Positions 35,542 through 44,675 of a stretch of DNA of 64,000 bases are shown here, one piece after another. The position numbers and the translations under genes were made by a program. The notes beneath the pieces are model-generated. The model searched no databases. It was not told the origin of the DNA and saw nothing but the letters and a program-made list of their open reading frames with translations. The stretch is from Cloacibacterium sp047601505 (GTDB taxonomy: Bacteria > Bacteroidota > Bacteroidia > Flavobacteriales > Weeksellaceae), in assembly GCF_047601505.1 (NCBI RefSeq), contig NZ_JASGJD010000001.1, positions 124,001 to 188,000 on the forward strand, in the 5' to 3' direction. How positions within the stretch are numbered: position 1 is the stretch's first letter; the number at the start of each line of letters is the position of its first letter.

Positions 35542-35826
35542 ATGAAACCAGAATTAGTTAAACCTGGTAACTTTGAATTAGTAGAAGTTGTTTATGATAA
35601 CGGTGAATTTTCAATTGCTTATGGTAGATTTTATGGTGGTGAAATGTGCATTGCTGTTAGATGGAATGGAGAAGATGATGCTGATGCAGGATACCCAAAG
35701 ACATTTGGAAATCCAATGTGGATGATTGTACACAATGATTTGAAAATTCCTTTTCTAAAATCAATATTCGGAAATGAATTTTCTAAAAATGATAAAATTC
35801 TTAAAATTTTCACTAGTGAAATTTAG
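35542..35826 (+). CDS. Hypothetical protein, 94 residues
   Basis: Small soluble protein with no signal peptide and no recognised domain. It starts MKPELVKPGNFELVEVVYDN, has GRFYGGEMCIAVRWNGEDD and GYPKTFGNPMWMIVHNDLKI, and is acidic in the middle. The AVRWNG and GYP...W motifs suggest a small conserved family that I cannot name. It follows the T9SS-tagged gene by 18 bases and is preceded by an A-rich stretch. Confidence 0.65.
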   Translation: MKPELVKPGNFELVEVVYDNGEFSIAYGRFYGGEMCIAVRWNGEDDADAGYPKTFGNPMWMIVHNDLKIPFLKSIFGNEFSKNDKILKIFTSEI

Positions 35827-35860
35827 TGGCTACTAATATTTCCACAAACAATAACTGAAT

Positions 35861-35889
35861 TCCGTTCAAAAAAATTGAACGGATTTTTT
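35861..35889 (+). terminator. Terminator before AddA-like gene
   Basis: TCCGTTCAA and TTGAACGGA (about 35861-35883) pair and are followed by T6. It ends the XRE-divergent two-gene unit. Confidence 0.8.
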
Positions 35890-35919
35890 ATTTCCAAAAA
35901 AATTCAAGAAATTAGTAAA

Positions 35920-38900
35920 ATGAAACCATACATCGCCATCAATGCTTCTGCCGGTTCTGGTAAAACATACACTTTGGTACAAAGAGTGTTGATGATTTGC
36001 CTTGAAAATCCATATCAAAAAGACGCTATTCGTCATATTTTGGCATTGACGTTTACCAATAAAGCAGCCAATGAAATGAAGGAGAGAATTCTTTCTTGGC
36101 TCAAAGAATTTACACAAGAAAACTATGCCGAAAACGATAAATTGCTCGGAATTCAGCAGAAATTTGAGGAACAAGGCAAGAAAATTACACTTGATGATTT
36201 GCATCAACGTTCGCAAAAAGTGCTAGATTACATTTTGCACAACTACTCTACTTTAAATATTGGTACGATTGATAAATTCAACACAAAATTGGTGAGAAGT
36301 TTTTCTTATGAATTAGGTTTGGCGCAGAATTTTAACTTAGAAATTCAACCAGAACCATTCTTAATTGAAGCGGTTGACCAAATGCTCAATAAAATTGGAG
36401 AAGATGAACAAATTTCTGAAGCTTTTTTAGATTTTGTCAATTATAGCCTCGACCAAAATGAACGTGTCAACATCAATAAAACGCTACTCGATTCTGCTAA
36501 AGAATTTGTAAACGACAAGCATTATCATTGGCTCGAAGAAAATAAAGATTTCGATTGGAAAGCTTACGAAAACACCAAAAATAACATCAGAACAGAGATT
36601 AAAGAGCTGAAAGAAAATTCTAAAAAAATTGCTCAAGATTCTTTAGATTTAATTAAAAACAACGGATTAGAAATCGAAGATTTTGCCAATGGTAAAAACG
36701 GAATTGGCGGTTTTTTCAATAGAATTATAGAAAAATCTGAACCTTTGCTCTACGAAACAGAAGCCGAAGAAAACAAAAAACTCGAAAGTTATCAAAAAGG
36801 AGCTTCTGCAAAAGGTAAAAAGAAAGAATCTGAAATTTTCGGAATTCTAGAAACTTTAATTGAAAATCGCAGAAAAATCATTCAAAATTACATTCTCGGA
36901 GAAAAAAAAGAGAAAATTTTACGAGCATTGCTTCCGTTGAAAGTCAACAAAGAAATTCAAGACCAATTGCAACAAATTGAAGACGAAAACGATTTAATTT
37001 TACTATCAAAATTCAATGTTCTCATCAACGAGAATCTTCGCAACGAGCCTTCTGCATTCATTTATGAAAAAGTAGGAACGCAATTTCAACATTACTTTTT
37101 TGATGAATTTCAAGATACTTCTGCATTACAATGGATGAATTTTCTTCCACTTCGAGACCACAACATTGCAACCGAAAACAGTAGTTTTACGTTGGTTGGA
37201 GACCCAAAACAAAGCATTTACAGATTCCGTGGTGGAAATGCAGAAATAATGCTCGACATTATCAATAAAAAGGAAGTTGCTCCCATTGAAGTAGAAATAG
37301 AAACGCTTCAACAAAACTTTAGAAGTGCCAAAAATATTGTAAAATTCAACAATGAATTGTATCATTTTTACGGAAATTTTCTTAACGAAGAACACGCAAA
37401 ATTATTTGGAAAAGATGCAGAACAAACTGCTTTTTCTGGAAAAGAAGGCAGAGTGAAAGTCCATTTTTTAGAAAATGATTTAAAGGAAACATATTACCAA
37501 GAATGTGCAGAAAAAATGCAGCAAGATTTGCAAGAGTGCATCAATAACGATTTTGAATTTAGCGACATTACCATTCTTTGCAGAGGAAACAAAGATATTT
37601 TCAATTTTTCTAAATTGTTGGGAAATCTAAAGGTGAATTACAAAGGCAAAGAAACCTACATTAAAACAATTTCGGAAAAAGGTTTAACATTGGAACTTTC
37701 GGGGACGATTCGAGCTTTAATTCAGTTTTTGTATTGGGAAACTTTTCCTAAAAACAGAAGATTTTTGGTAAAAATGATGTACGAATTAGAAAAATCTGGC
37801 AGAATAACAATGCAAGATTTTTCGGTGGAAATGAAACAAATTTTAGACCTCGAAAGCAAAAAAGACATCGAAAATTTCATCAAAGAAAAATATGAAGTTG
37901 CTCTAAAACAAGAAGATTTTCCGCATCTTAATTTGTACAATTTTATAGAATATTACATCCACGAATTTTCGGTAAAAGATAAAGAAACCGATTTTTTGCT
38001 CAATTTTTTAGAATTGCTCTACAATTATACGCAAAATGCTGGTGCAACTTTGAAAGATTTCCTCAATTTCTGGGAAGAAGAAGGCAAAAATACGAGCATT
38101 CAAGCTTCTGAAAATATTGATGCTATTCAATTGATGACCATTCACAAAGCGAAAGGTTTAGAATTTCCTATTGTTTTTCTACCGATGGAAAATGCACATT
38201 ATGATAATAAAATTCAAGATTGGTTTTCTTTAGAAAATAACGAAGAACTGAAATCTGTAAATGTTAATGGTTTCGACAAAAAACTGCAAACTTATGACAA
38301 AGAAATTTCTGAATTTAATGAAGAAAATACGTACAAAAATTTCATCGACAGATTGTGTTTGCAATATGTTGCCACAACCAGACCTGTAGAACAATTGTTT
38401 CTTTATGTTCAAAAACCTGGAATCGACAGTAAAACTGGTGTAGAAAAACCATCAAAAATAGAAATTTATGATTTCTTGAAAACTAAAAATTTAGAAAATT
38501 TAGATTGTTTTGATATTTTTAAAATCGATGAAAATTCATTAAAAAAGCAAAGCAAAAAAGAGGAAAAACAACACATTTCTCAACAGATTACATCTCTCAC
38601 TCAAAAGCACGAAAAATCTGCAAACATTACGATTGCTACACCTTCTAAAAATTATCAGGAAAGAAATGAAAAGGTGAGAAAAGGAATTTTCACCCACGAG
38701 ATTTTGTCAAAAATTAATGATAAAAGTGATATTGAAAAAGTGTTGAAATCTTATCTTTTAGAAGGATTAATCACCGAAACTGAAAAGTCTGAAATTGCCG
38801 ATAGAATTTTTGAAATTATAGAAAAACACCCAAAATATTTCACTGAAAATCAAGAAGTTTTAAGCGAAAGAGAATTGTTAATTGAAGGAAAAACCTACAG

Positions 38901-39057
38901 ACCAGACCGAATGGTAAAAATAGATGACGCTTGGTTTATTATTGATTTTAAAACAGGTGAACCTTCTGAAAAACATCAAAAACAAATTGATTTATACCAA
39001 AAAACAATGGAAAATTTGGGTAAAAAAATAGGTGGTTCGGAATTGATTTATTTGTAA
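35920..39057 (+). CDS. UvrD-type helicase/nuclease, AddA/RecB-like
   Basis: 1045-residue SF1 helicase fused to a C-terminal PD-(D/E)XK nuclease, as in AddA or RecB for double-strand-break end processing. Walker A is ASAGSGKTYTLVQR near residue 12, Walker B is YFFDEFQDTSALQW near 395, and motifs QNFRSAKNI and AIQLMTIHKAKGLEFPIVFL follow. The nuclease is WFIIDFKTG...HQKQIDLYQ near the end. The ATG at 35920 is right; the longer frame starts inside a terminator. Its usual AddB partner is not adjacent. Confidence 0.88.
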   Translation: MKPYIAINASAGSGKTYTLVQRVLMICLENPYQKDAIRHILALTFTNKAANEMKERILSWLKEFTQENYAENDKLLGIQQKFEEQGKKITLDDLHQRSQKVLDYILHNYSTLNIGTIDKFNTKLVRSFSYELGLAQNFNLEIQPEPFLIEAVDQMLNKIGEDEQISEAFLDFVNYSLDQNERVNINKTLLDSAKEFVNDKHYHWLEENKDFDWKAYENTKNNIRTEIKELKENSKKIAQDSLDLIKNNGLEIEDFANGKNGIGGFFNRIIEKSEPLLYETEAEENKKLESYQKGASAKGKKKESEIFGILETLIENRRKIIQNYILGEKKEKILRALLPLKVNKEIQDQLQQIEDENDLILLSKFNVLINENLRNEPSAFIYEKVGTQFQHYFFDEFQDTSALQWMNFLPLRDHNIATENSSFTLVGDPKQSIYRFRGGNAEIMLDIINKKEVAPIEVEIETLQQNFRSAKNIVKFNNELYHFYGNFLNEEHAKLFGKDAEQTAFSGKEGRVKVHFLENDLKETYYQECAEKMQQDLQECINNDFEFSDITILCRGNKDIFNFSKLLGNLKVNYKGKETYIKTISEKGLTLELSGTIRALIQFLYWETFPKNRRFLVKMMYELEKSGRITMQDFSVEMKQILDLESKKDIENFIKEKYEVALKQEDFPHLNLYNFIEYYIHEFSVKDKETDFLLNFLELLYNYTQNAGATLKDFLNFWEEEGKNTSIQASENIDAIQLMTIHKAKGLEFPIVFLPMENAHYDNKIQDWFSLENNEELKSVNVNGFDKKLQTYDKEISEFNEENTYKNFIDRLCLQYVATTRPVEQLFLYVQKPGIDSKTGVEKPSKIEIYDFLKTKNLENLDCFDIFKIDENSLKKQSKKEEKQHISQQITSLTQKHEKSANITIATPSKNYQERNEKVRKGIFTHEILSKINDKSDIEKVLKSYLLEGLITETEKSEIADRIFEIIEKHPKYFTENQEVLSERELLIEGKTYRPDRMVKIDDAWFIIDFKTGEPSEKHQKQIDLYQKTMENLGKKIGGSELIYL

Positions 39058-39080
39058 CTTCGTAAATAAAATATATAACC

Positions 39081-39590
39081 ATGAAAAAAATATTATTTCT
39101 TGTTGTTTTATCATTTACTCAAATGAGTTTTGCTCAAAATTTTGACATTAGAACATCTTCTTCAAATCAAACCTCAAAAAGTATTTATTCTAAGCAAGAT
39201 GCTCCTTTGGTAGTAGCAAATGGGCAAAAAACTTTTTTTTATGCAACAGCTTTTATCCCTAATAATATTGAAAGTATAACCGTTATTAAAGGTGAAAAAG
39301 CAGTTAACTTACATGGTGAAAAAGCAAAAAATGGTGTTTTGGAAATAACTTTCAAGCCTAATACTGTTTTATTAAATCTTCAGAATTTTTATTCGGAATA
39401 CAATATTTCAAAAGCTGACCAATTCTTGCCTATCGTTCTCAACAAACATTTCGTTGACGAAAAAGAATATCTTTTGCTTGATAAATCTGCCATTACTTCT
39501 GTGAAAATTCTTGATGAACAACCATTTGTAGAACCTGTTCTTTTGCCAAAAGGAAAAGCAATTTATATTGAAGCAATGGAAATGAAATAA
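39081..39590 (+). CDS. Secreted protein with stand-alone plug-like domain
   Basis: 169-residue protein with signal peptide MKKILFLVVLSFTQMSFAQ. The middle matches the end of a TonB-dependent receptor plug: PLVVANGQ, then IPNNIESITVIKGEKAVNLHGE and KNGVLEITF, aligned to the 'PLYVVDG... NPNDIESIEVLKD... YGARGANGVILITTK' pattern. There is no barrel and no carboxypeptidase-like domain, so it is either a free plug-like domain or a fragment. It follows the AddA-like gene by 23 bases. Confidence 0.6.
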   Translation: MKKILFLVVLSFTQMSFAQNFDIRTSSSNQTSKSIYSKQDAPLVVANGQKTFFYATAFIPNNIESITVIKGEKAVNLHGEKAKNGVLEITFKPNTVLLNLQNFYSEYNISKADQFLPIVLNKHFVDEKEYLLLDKSAITSVKILDEQPFVEPVLLPKGKAIYIEAMEMK

Positions 39591-39598
39591 TACATTTC

Positions 39599-39636
39599 AA
39601 TAGATTGCTTCGTCGTTTCACTCCTCGCAATGACGG
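39599..39636. repeat. Dispersed repeat GATTGCTTCG...CGCAATGAC
   Basis: AGATTGCTTCGTCGTTTCAC and TCCTCGCAATGACGG lie between the plug-like gene and uvrC. In reverse orientation they match the repeats at 34021-34062 and 9511-9550. Confidence 0.65.
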
Positions 39637-39663
39637 TAGCAACTTTTTCACTATTTTTGTTCT

Positions 39664-41454
39664 ATGAATGAAAACCTAGAACTTCAACTCAAAACACTTC
39701 CTTCCGAACCCGGAGTTTACCGTTATTATGATAAAAACGGACAACTTCTGTACGTTGGAAAAGCCAAGAATTTGAAGAAAAGAGTCCATTCTTATTTCAA
39801 CAAAAATCAAAACGGATACAGAACCAGAATTATGGTTTCTAAAATCGTAAGGCTAGAAACTACCGTTGTAAACTCCGAATACGACGCACTTTTATTAGAA
39901 AACAATTTGATAAAAGAGCATCAACCGTTCTACAACGTCATGTTGAAAGACGACAAAACTTATCCTTGGATTTGTATTAAAAATGAAGATTTTCCTAGAA
40001 TTTTCATGATCAGAAATGTCGTAAAAGATGGCAGCGAATATTATGGACCTTACGCCAAAGTTCGTCCAGCTAAAATCTTATTGGAAACGATTAAAAATTT
40101 GTATAAAATTCGTTCGTGTAGTTTAGATTTATCTCCAAAAAAAATTGATGACGGAAAATATAAAGTTTGCCTAGAATATCACATCAAAAATTGCAAAGGA
40201 CCTTGCGAAGGTTTAGAAAGCAAAGAAAATTATGACGAAAAAATAGACGCCATCCGTGGAATTATTAAAGGAGATTTCCGAAAAGCAAGAAAATATTTAG
40301 AAGACGAAATGTTTCGTTTTGCTGCAAATTTAGAGTTTGAAGCAGCACAAACCGTGAAAGAAAGATTAGATTTTTTAGATGATTATCAGGCGAGAAATAC
40401 GGTTGTAAATCCTAATATTGATGATGTAGATGTTTTCGGGATGACGAGTGATGAAACCGCTGCTTATGTCAATTTTTTCAAAATTAGAAACGGAAATATT
40501 GTACAAAGTTTTACCACAGAAATTAAGAAAGTTTTAGAAGAAACCGATGAAGAAATCTTGGAAGAAGCTTTAATAGAAATCCGACAAAAATTTGCTTCTG
40601 AATCTAAGGAAATTTTGCTTCCTTTTCATTTGAATATAGAAATTCCGAACATCAAATTGATTGTTCCAAAAGTTGGAGATAAGAAAAGAATTGTAGAACT
40701 TTCAGAAAAAAACGCCAAAGAATACAGACTAGAAAAGCTGAAACAAGTTCAAATTATTGACCCCGAAAGACACACCAACAGAATTATGGCAGAAATGCAA
40801 AAACTGCTCAGAATGCCTGTAGAACCGAGACATATTGAAGGTTTTGACAACTCAAACATTCAAGGGAGCAATCCTGTTTCGGCGTGTGTTGTTTTCAAAG
40901 ATGGAAAACCAAGTAAATCTGATTACCGAATTTTTCACGTAAAAACAGTGGAAGGTCCGAATGATTTTGCAACGATGGAAGAAGTAATTTACAGGCGTTA
41001 CAAAAGAATGTTAGACGAAGGTGAAAATCTACCTCAATTAATTTTGATAGACGGAGGTAAAGGACAACTTTCATCTGCCATAAAAAGTTTAAAATTATTA
41101 GGCTTATACGGAAAAATAACGATTGTAGGTATTGCAAAACGTTTAGAAGAAATATTTTTCCCTGAAGATTCTATTCCGTTGTATTTAGATAAAAAATCGG
41201 AGACTTTGAAAATTCTGCAAAGAGTAAGAGACGAAGCTCATAGATTTGGAGTAAAACATCATAGAACGCGTAGAACCAACAATACTATAAAATCTGAATT
41301 GGAAGAAATACCTGGAGTGGGCGAAAAAACCATAGAATTGCTTCTAAAGAAACTAAAATCTGTAAAACGAATAAAGGAATCCAACTTAGAAACTTTGGAA
41401 GAAATTCTTGGGAAACAGAAAGGAAAAATTGTTTGGGAGTTTTTTAATCAATAA
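39664..41454 (+). CDS. uvrC: Excinuclease UvrC
   Basis: 596-residue UvrC, the dual incision nuclease of UvrABC nucleotide excision repair. The N-terminal GIY-YIG domain (PGVYRYYDKNGQLLYVGKAK) makes the 3' cut. A UVR motif (EAAQTVKERLDFLDD) contacts UvrB, the RNase H-like domain (HIEGFDNSNIQG and LILIDGGKGQLSS) makes the 5' cut, and a C-terminal helix-hairpin-helix pair (IPGVGEKTIELLLKKL) binds DNA. Length and order are normal. It is transcribed toward a hairpin shared with the next minus-strand gene. Confidence 0.97.
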   Translation: MNENLELQLKTLPSEPGVYRYYDKNGQLLYVGKAKNLKKRVHSYFNKNQNGYRTRIMVSKIVRLETTVVNSEYDALLLENNLIKEHQPFYNVMLKDDKTYPWICIKNEDFPRIFMIRNVVKDGSEYYGPYAKVRPAKILLETIKNLYKIRSCSLDLSPKKIDDGKYKVCLEYHIKNCKGPCEGLESKENYDEKIDAIRGIIKGDFRKARKYLEDEMFRFAANLEFEAAQTVKERLDFLDDYQARNTVVNPNIDDVDVFGMTSDETAAYVNFFKIRNGNIVQSFTTEIKKVLEETDEEILEEALIEIRQKFASESKEILLPFHLNIEIPNIKLIVPKVGDKKRIVELSEKNAKEYRLEKLKQVQIIDPERHTNRIMAEMQKLLRMPVEPRHIEGFDNSNIQGSNPVSACVVFKDGKPSKSDYRIFHVKTVEGPNDFATMEEVIYRRYKRMLDEGENLPQLILIDGGKGQLSSAIKSLKLLGLYGKITIVGIAKRLEEIFFPEDSIPLYLDKKSETLKILQRVRDEAHRFGVKHHRTRRTNNTIKSELEEIPGVGEKTIELLLKKLKSVKRIKESNLETLEEILGKQKGKIVWEFFNQ

Positions 41455-41480
41455 AAAAGCATCAATTTCTTGATGCTTTT
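41455..41480. terminator. Bidirectional terminator uvrC / secreted gene
   Basis: AAGCATCAA pairs with TTGATGCTT (41470-41478) around a TTTC loop. A runs and T runs on either side make it usable in both directions. Confidence 0.85.
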
Positions 41481-41484
41481 CTTT

Positions 41485-42273
41485 TTATTTCGCTGTAAAA
41501 ACTTCTTTCTTATAATTTCCATCATTGATTGGGATTTCAATCACCAGATTTCCGTTTTCATAGTAACCTAAAGTAGAAATTCCGTTTTCTAAAGTCACTC
41601 TGTAAACATCTGCTTTAGTTGTATTTTTGAAAGTAGCAAAAGGAACAGAACTGCTAGAACTCACCAAAATAAATTGGTCTTTCGAGATTTGTATTTTTTG
41701 CAAATTAACTTTTCCGTTGGTGTAAGATTCTGCTTTTTTGGTTTCTGAAACTGTAGGAGAAGGTGTATCTTTTTTCTCTTCCAGAACCACTTTTTGGTCT
41801 ATTGGCAAAGGAACTGCCTCTTTTATAGTCTCTTTAATATTAGAAGAAGCAAGGTTTGGGTCTGGCATAGAAGCAGGAATTGTAGCCAAAGATTGTTTAA
41901 GTGCATCTTGAAAACCTAAATCAAATTCTTTGAGCATTGAATTTCCTTTGGTTTCAGAAACTACTTTTTTCTGACAATCTGAAAACTGTAATTTCACTCT
42001 ATTTCTAAACATATTAGAGTCGTTAAGAAGTTCTGCATTAAGCACTTTGCAAGGATTTTGTCTCAATTCCGAAGGCCAATTTGCCATTTCTTCTTGTATC
42101 ACTTTGTATTTTTTGCTTTCCAAAGCTTTTTTCAATAAATTATTCAAATTGTATTGATTCGTTTCATAATCTTTGAATTTTGCTGGAACATAAACATATT
42201 CATAATCAGAAAGTTTTTGTCCGTACAATAAAGTTAAGCTAAAAAGCAACGAAAGTGATATTATTTTTTTCAT
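41485..42273 (-). CDS. Secreted protein of unknown function
   Basis: 262-residue protein with signal peptide MKKIISLSLLFSLTLLYGQ. The first half (residues 20-135) is a soluble domain with two cysteines in QNPCKVL and FSDCQKK, which may form a disulfide. A low-complexity linker (about 140-190, rich in Pro, Glu, Lys and Thr) follows, then a small beta domain (ILVSSSSSVPFATFKNTTKA). I do not recognise the family. It precedes no clear operon partner; the PorV/PorQ-like gene lies 100 bases upstream on the same strand and could be co-transcribed. Confidence 0.6.
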   Translation of the reverse strand: MKKIISLSLLFSLTLLYGQKLSDYEYVYVPAKFKDYETNQYNLNNLLKKALESKKYKVIQEEMANWPSELRQNPCKVLNAELLNDSNMFRNRVKLQFSDCQKKVVSETKGNSMLKEFDLGFQDALKQSLATIPASMPDPNLASSNIKETIKEAVPLPIDQKVVLEEKKDTPSPTVSETKKAESYTNGKVNLQKIQISKDQFILVSSSSSVPFATFKNTTKADVYRVTLENGISTLGYYENGNLVIEIPINDGNYKKEVFTAK

Positions 42274-42372
42274 TTTTTTGAATAATTTTTACGAAAGTAA
42301 ATGTATGAAATTTATTGAAAGTTTTCTGTTTTAATAGAAATGAAATTACTTTAGAGCATTCATTTTTTTATT

Positions 42373-43452
42373 TTAATTTCTAAATTCGCCCATATCTAAT
42401 TTCAAAGAAAAGAAATTCGAGAAGTAATTGCTACCTCCAATTCCAGTACTTGTAATGGCATAATCTAAAGTTAAACCACGGTAGCGAATTCCAATTCCGG
42501 CACTTGGCTGAAAAGTAACTTTTCTTTTTAAATCTTCAATATCTGTTACATTTTGAAATTTATTAACTCCAGCTCTCACAAAAATCATTTTCTGAAAGCT
42601 CAATTCTGCACCAAGATAAGGTGTGATACTGGCAAAATCTGTTGAAATAAGCGCTGCTGTTTTGGCAAAATCTACATTTACACCAGCTTCTGGAAGCAAT
42701 TCTAAATCTCTATTTAGCTCGAAGTTTTTAGAAAGTCCCATATTTAATTTTGGCATTGTAATCTCCATTTTATCTTTTGGAGCGGGATTAAATTCTTCAC
42801 CATTTACAATTGCTGATAATTCTTTTTGATTGATAGACCAAAAATTAACTGTCGTAATAGCGTCACGAAGCATTGCACCAAATTTATAACCAGAATCTGC
42901 ATTATAAATCGCTCCCAAATCAAAACCAAAACCAAAACCGTTAGCAAATTTCCCAACGTTTCTATATACAATTTTTGCATTAACACCTACGCTTAATTTT
43001 TCTTTTCCAGCGGGATGAAACGCATAGGAAATAATACCTGAATAATCTGAAGTAGAAAATTTAGAAATTTTATCATAATCTATATTTCCTTCAGAATCTA
43101 TCATTTGTGTGGTATTCAAAATATTATCAACACCTAATCTAACGATAGAAATCCCAAGAACGCCATCATTAGAATCTAACGCTTTTGCAAAAGAGATATA
43201 ATCGTACTTTGCAATAGATTCAAAATATTCCGCGTGCATTGCTGCACCTTGCCAATCTCTATCAATTTCTGTTAATCCTGCGGGGTTCCACATTGGCGCA
43301 TAAACATCGTTTTGGTTAGAGATTACAGCTCCTCCCATTGCTAAACCTCTTGCTCCAGCTCCAATATTTAAAAATTCATTAGAATATTTTCTAACGATTT
43401 GAGCATTGCTGAAAACGGACAATAAGGTTAAAATAAATAAATATTTCTTCAT
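42373..43452 (-). CDS. PorV/PorQ family outer membrane barrel protein
   Basis: 359-residue protein with a signal peptide (MKKYLFILTLLSVFSNA) and FadL-like barrel features. The mature N-terminus (NEFLNIGAGARGLAMGGA, then WNPAGL) is the signature of the PorV/PorQ group. PorV shuttles type IX cargo to the attachment complex and PorQ is linked to PorZ. The overall pattern fits the family, but which member it is remains open; this copy stands apart from other T9SS genes. The ATG at 43452 follows a TTG. It is 16 bases downstream of the EamA transporter gene on the same strand. Confidence 0.8.
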   Translation of the reverse strand: MKKYLFILTLLSVFSNAQIVRKYSNEFLNIGAGARGLAMGGAVISNQNDVYAPMWNPAGLTEIDRDWQGAAMHAEYFESIAKYDYISFAKALDSNDGVLGISIVRLGVDNILNTTQMIDSEGNIDYDKISKFSTSDYSGIISYAFHPAGKEKLSVGVNAKIVYRNVGKFANGFGFGFDLGAIYNADSGYKFGAMLRDAITTVNFWSINQKELSAIVNGEEFNPAPKDKMEITMPKLNMGLSKNFELNRDLELLPEAGVNVDFAKTAALISTDFASITPYLGAELSFQKMIFVRAGVNKFQNVTDIEDLKRKVTFQPSAGIGIRYRGLTLDYAITSTGIGGSNYFSNFFSLKLDMGEFRN

Positions 43453-43468
43453 CAAATTTGTTTATAAT

Positions 43469-44371
43469 CTAAAGCGTATTTTCTACTGCTTCAAGTTTAG
43501 ATTTCTTTCTAGCTTTTATAATTCCATTTATTACAATTGCCAAAATCATTACCAACGAAGCGATATAAAAAATAGCACTCATCTTTTCTGATTCTCCAAA
43601 GATAAAAAAAGCCAAGATAATACCATAAATTGGTTCTAAATTCACTGTTAAAATCAATGTAAAAGGTGAAATATATTTCATAAGATTCACCGATTCAAAC
43701 ATTGGAAAAGCAGTAAATAGACTCGCTAATATGGTTAATAACGCTAAATCTCTGTAACTTATTTCGCCAACTTGAAAAATATGTCCTGAAAACAGAAAAT
43801 ATAAACTAATTACGACCCATCCTCCGAAAATTTCATAAAAAATAATGTTTCCCGAAGATGTTTTGCCATATATTTTACCATTAAATACAGAAAAAATAGT
43901 GCCTAAAAGTGCACAAATTAATCCATAAATAATCCCTAATTTATACTGAAATTCTACTTTAAAAATTAAAGAAATACATATCACAATTACGATTCCCATT
44001 AATATTTCAGATAAATCTATTTTTCTTTTGAAAACCAAAGGTTCTATTAAGGCTGCAAACAACGTAGAAGTTCCTAAACAACTCAAAGCAATAGAAACAT
44101 TAGAAACTTTAATAGAGCTAAAGAAAAATAACCAATGAAAAGCCATTAAACTACCAATTCCTATTAATTTTAACAGCAATTTTCTAGAAACTTTTATATT
44201 ATCTTTTTTGATGAATCTTATGAAAATGTAAAGAAAAGTGGCAGCAAAAATCATTCTATAAAATACCAAAACTTCAGCATTCGCATGAATTAACTTTCCT
44301 AAAATTGCAGTAAAACCCCAAAGAAAAACAATAAGGTGTAGCCTAAAATGGGCAGATTTGTACATAGTCAT
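43469..44371 (-). CDS. EamA-type (DMT) transporter
   Basis: 300-residue drug/metabolite transporter with ten helices arranged as two EamA repeats. The first ends near SLMAFHWLFFFSSIKVSNVS and the second carries NLEPIYGIILAFFIFGE. The C-terminus is basic. The substrate of DMT carriers cannot be assigned from sequence; amino acids or metabolites are typical. The ATG at 44371 (MTMYKSAHFRLH) or at 44365 are both possible. It diverges from the carboxylase gene. Confidence 0.85.
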   Translation of the reverse strand: MTMYKSAHFRLHLIVFLWGFTAILGKLIHANAEVLVFYRMIFAATFLYIFIRFIKKDNIKVSRKLLLKLIGIGSLMAFHWLFFFSSIKVSNVSIALSCLGTSTLFAALIEPLVFKRKIDLSEILMGIVIVICISLIFKVEFQYKLGIIYGLICALLGTIFSVFNGKIYGKTSSGNIIFYEIFGGWVVISLYFLFSGHIFQVGEISYRDLALLTILASLFTAFPMFESVNLMKYISPFTLILTVNLEPIYGIILAFFIFGESEKMSAIFYIASLVMILAIVINGIIKARKKSKLEAVENTL

Positions 44372-44675
44372 TATTTATTATTGCAAAAATAATCACTTAT
44401 TTTCATTATTTAGGTAAATAATAAAAAATAACACCGCCCAAAACATCCTTCGAAATTCTGGGCGGCATCAAATAATAAACTATAAAAAACTAATTAGGAA
44501 AAATCTTTCATCCATTCTATTTGAGACTAAAACGTGATTTTTATCATTAATATTTCTTAAAAAAAAGTTAAATTTTTATTTTTTATCAAGACGAAACAAA
44601 TTCATAAAATTTCTCATTTACTTTTCATTTTTTATTTTTATTAAAATGTGTATTTTTAGAGACACATTTTAGGAT
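44372..44675. other. 304-base divergent spacer with hairpin
   Basis: AT-rich spacer between the EamA and carboxylase genes. It contains a GC-rich hairpin (CCGCCCA 44434-44440, TGGGCGG 44459-44465) with a T-rich tail on the minus strand, and the inverted repeat next to the carboxylase start (44642-44671). Reading minus-strand from about 44560 there is only a very short frame ending WMKDFS with an in-frame TAG, so no gene is called. The hairpin looks like a terminator for an unannotated short transcript. Confidence 0.5.
44642..44671 (+). promoter_or_regulatory. Inverted repeat over carboxylase promoter/start
   Basis: TAAAATGTGT (44642-44651) and ACACATTTTA (44662-44671) are a perfect 10-base inverted repeat with a 10-base spacer, ending 4 bases before the ATG. 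TATTTTTA in the spacer resembles a -7 box with one mismatch. It may be an operator, or a hairpin hiding the start region. Confidence 0.55.
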
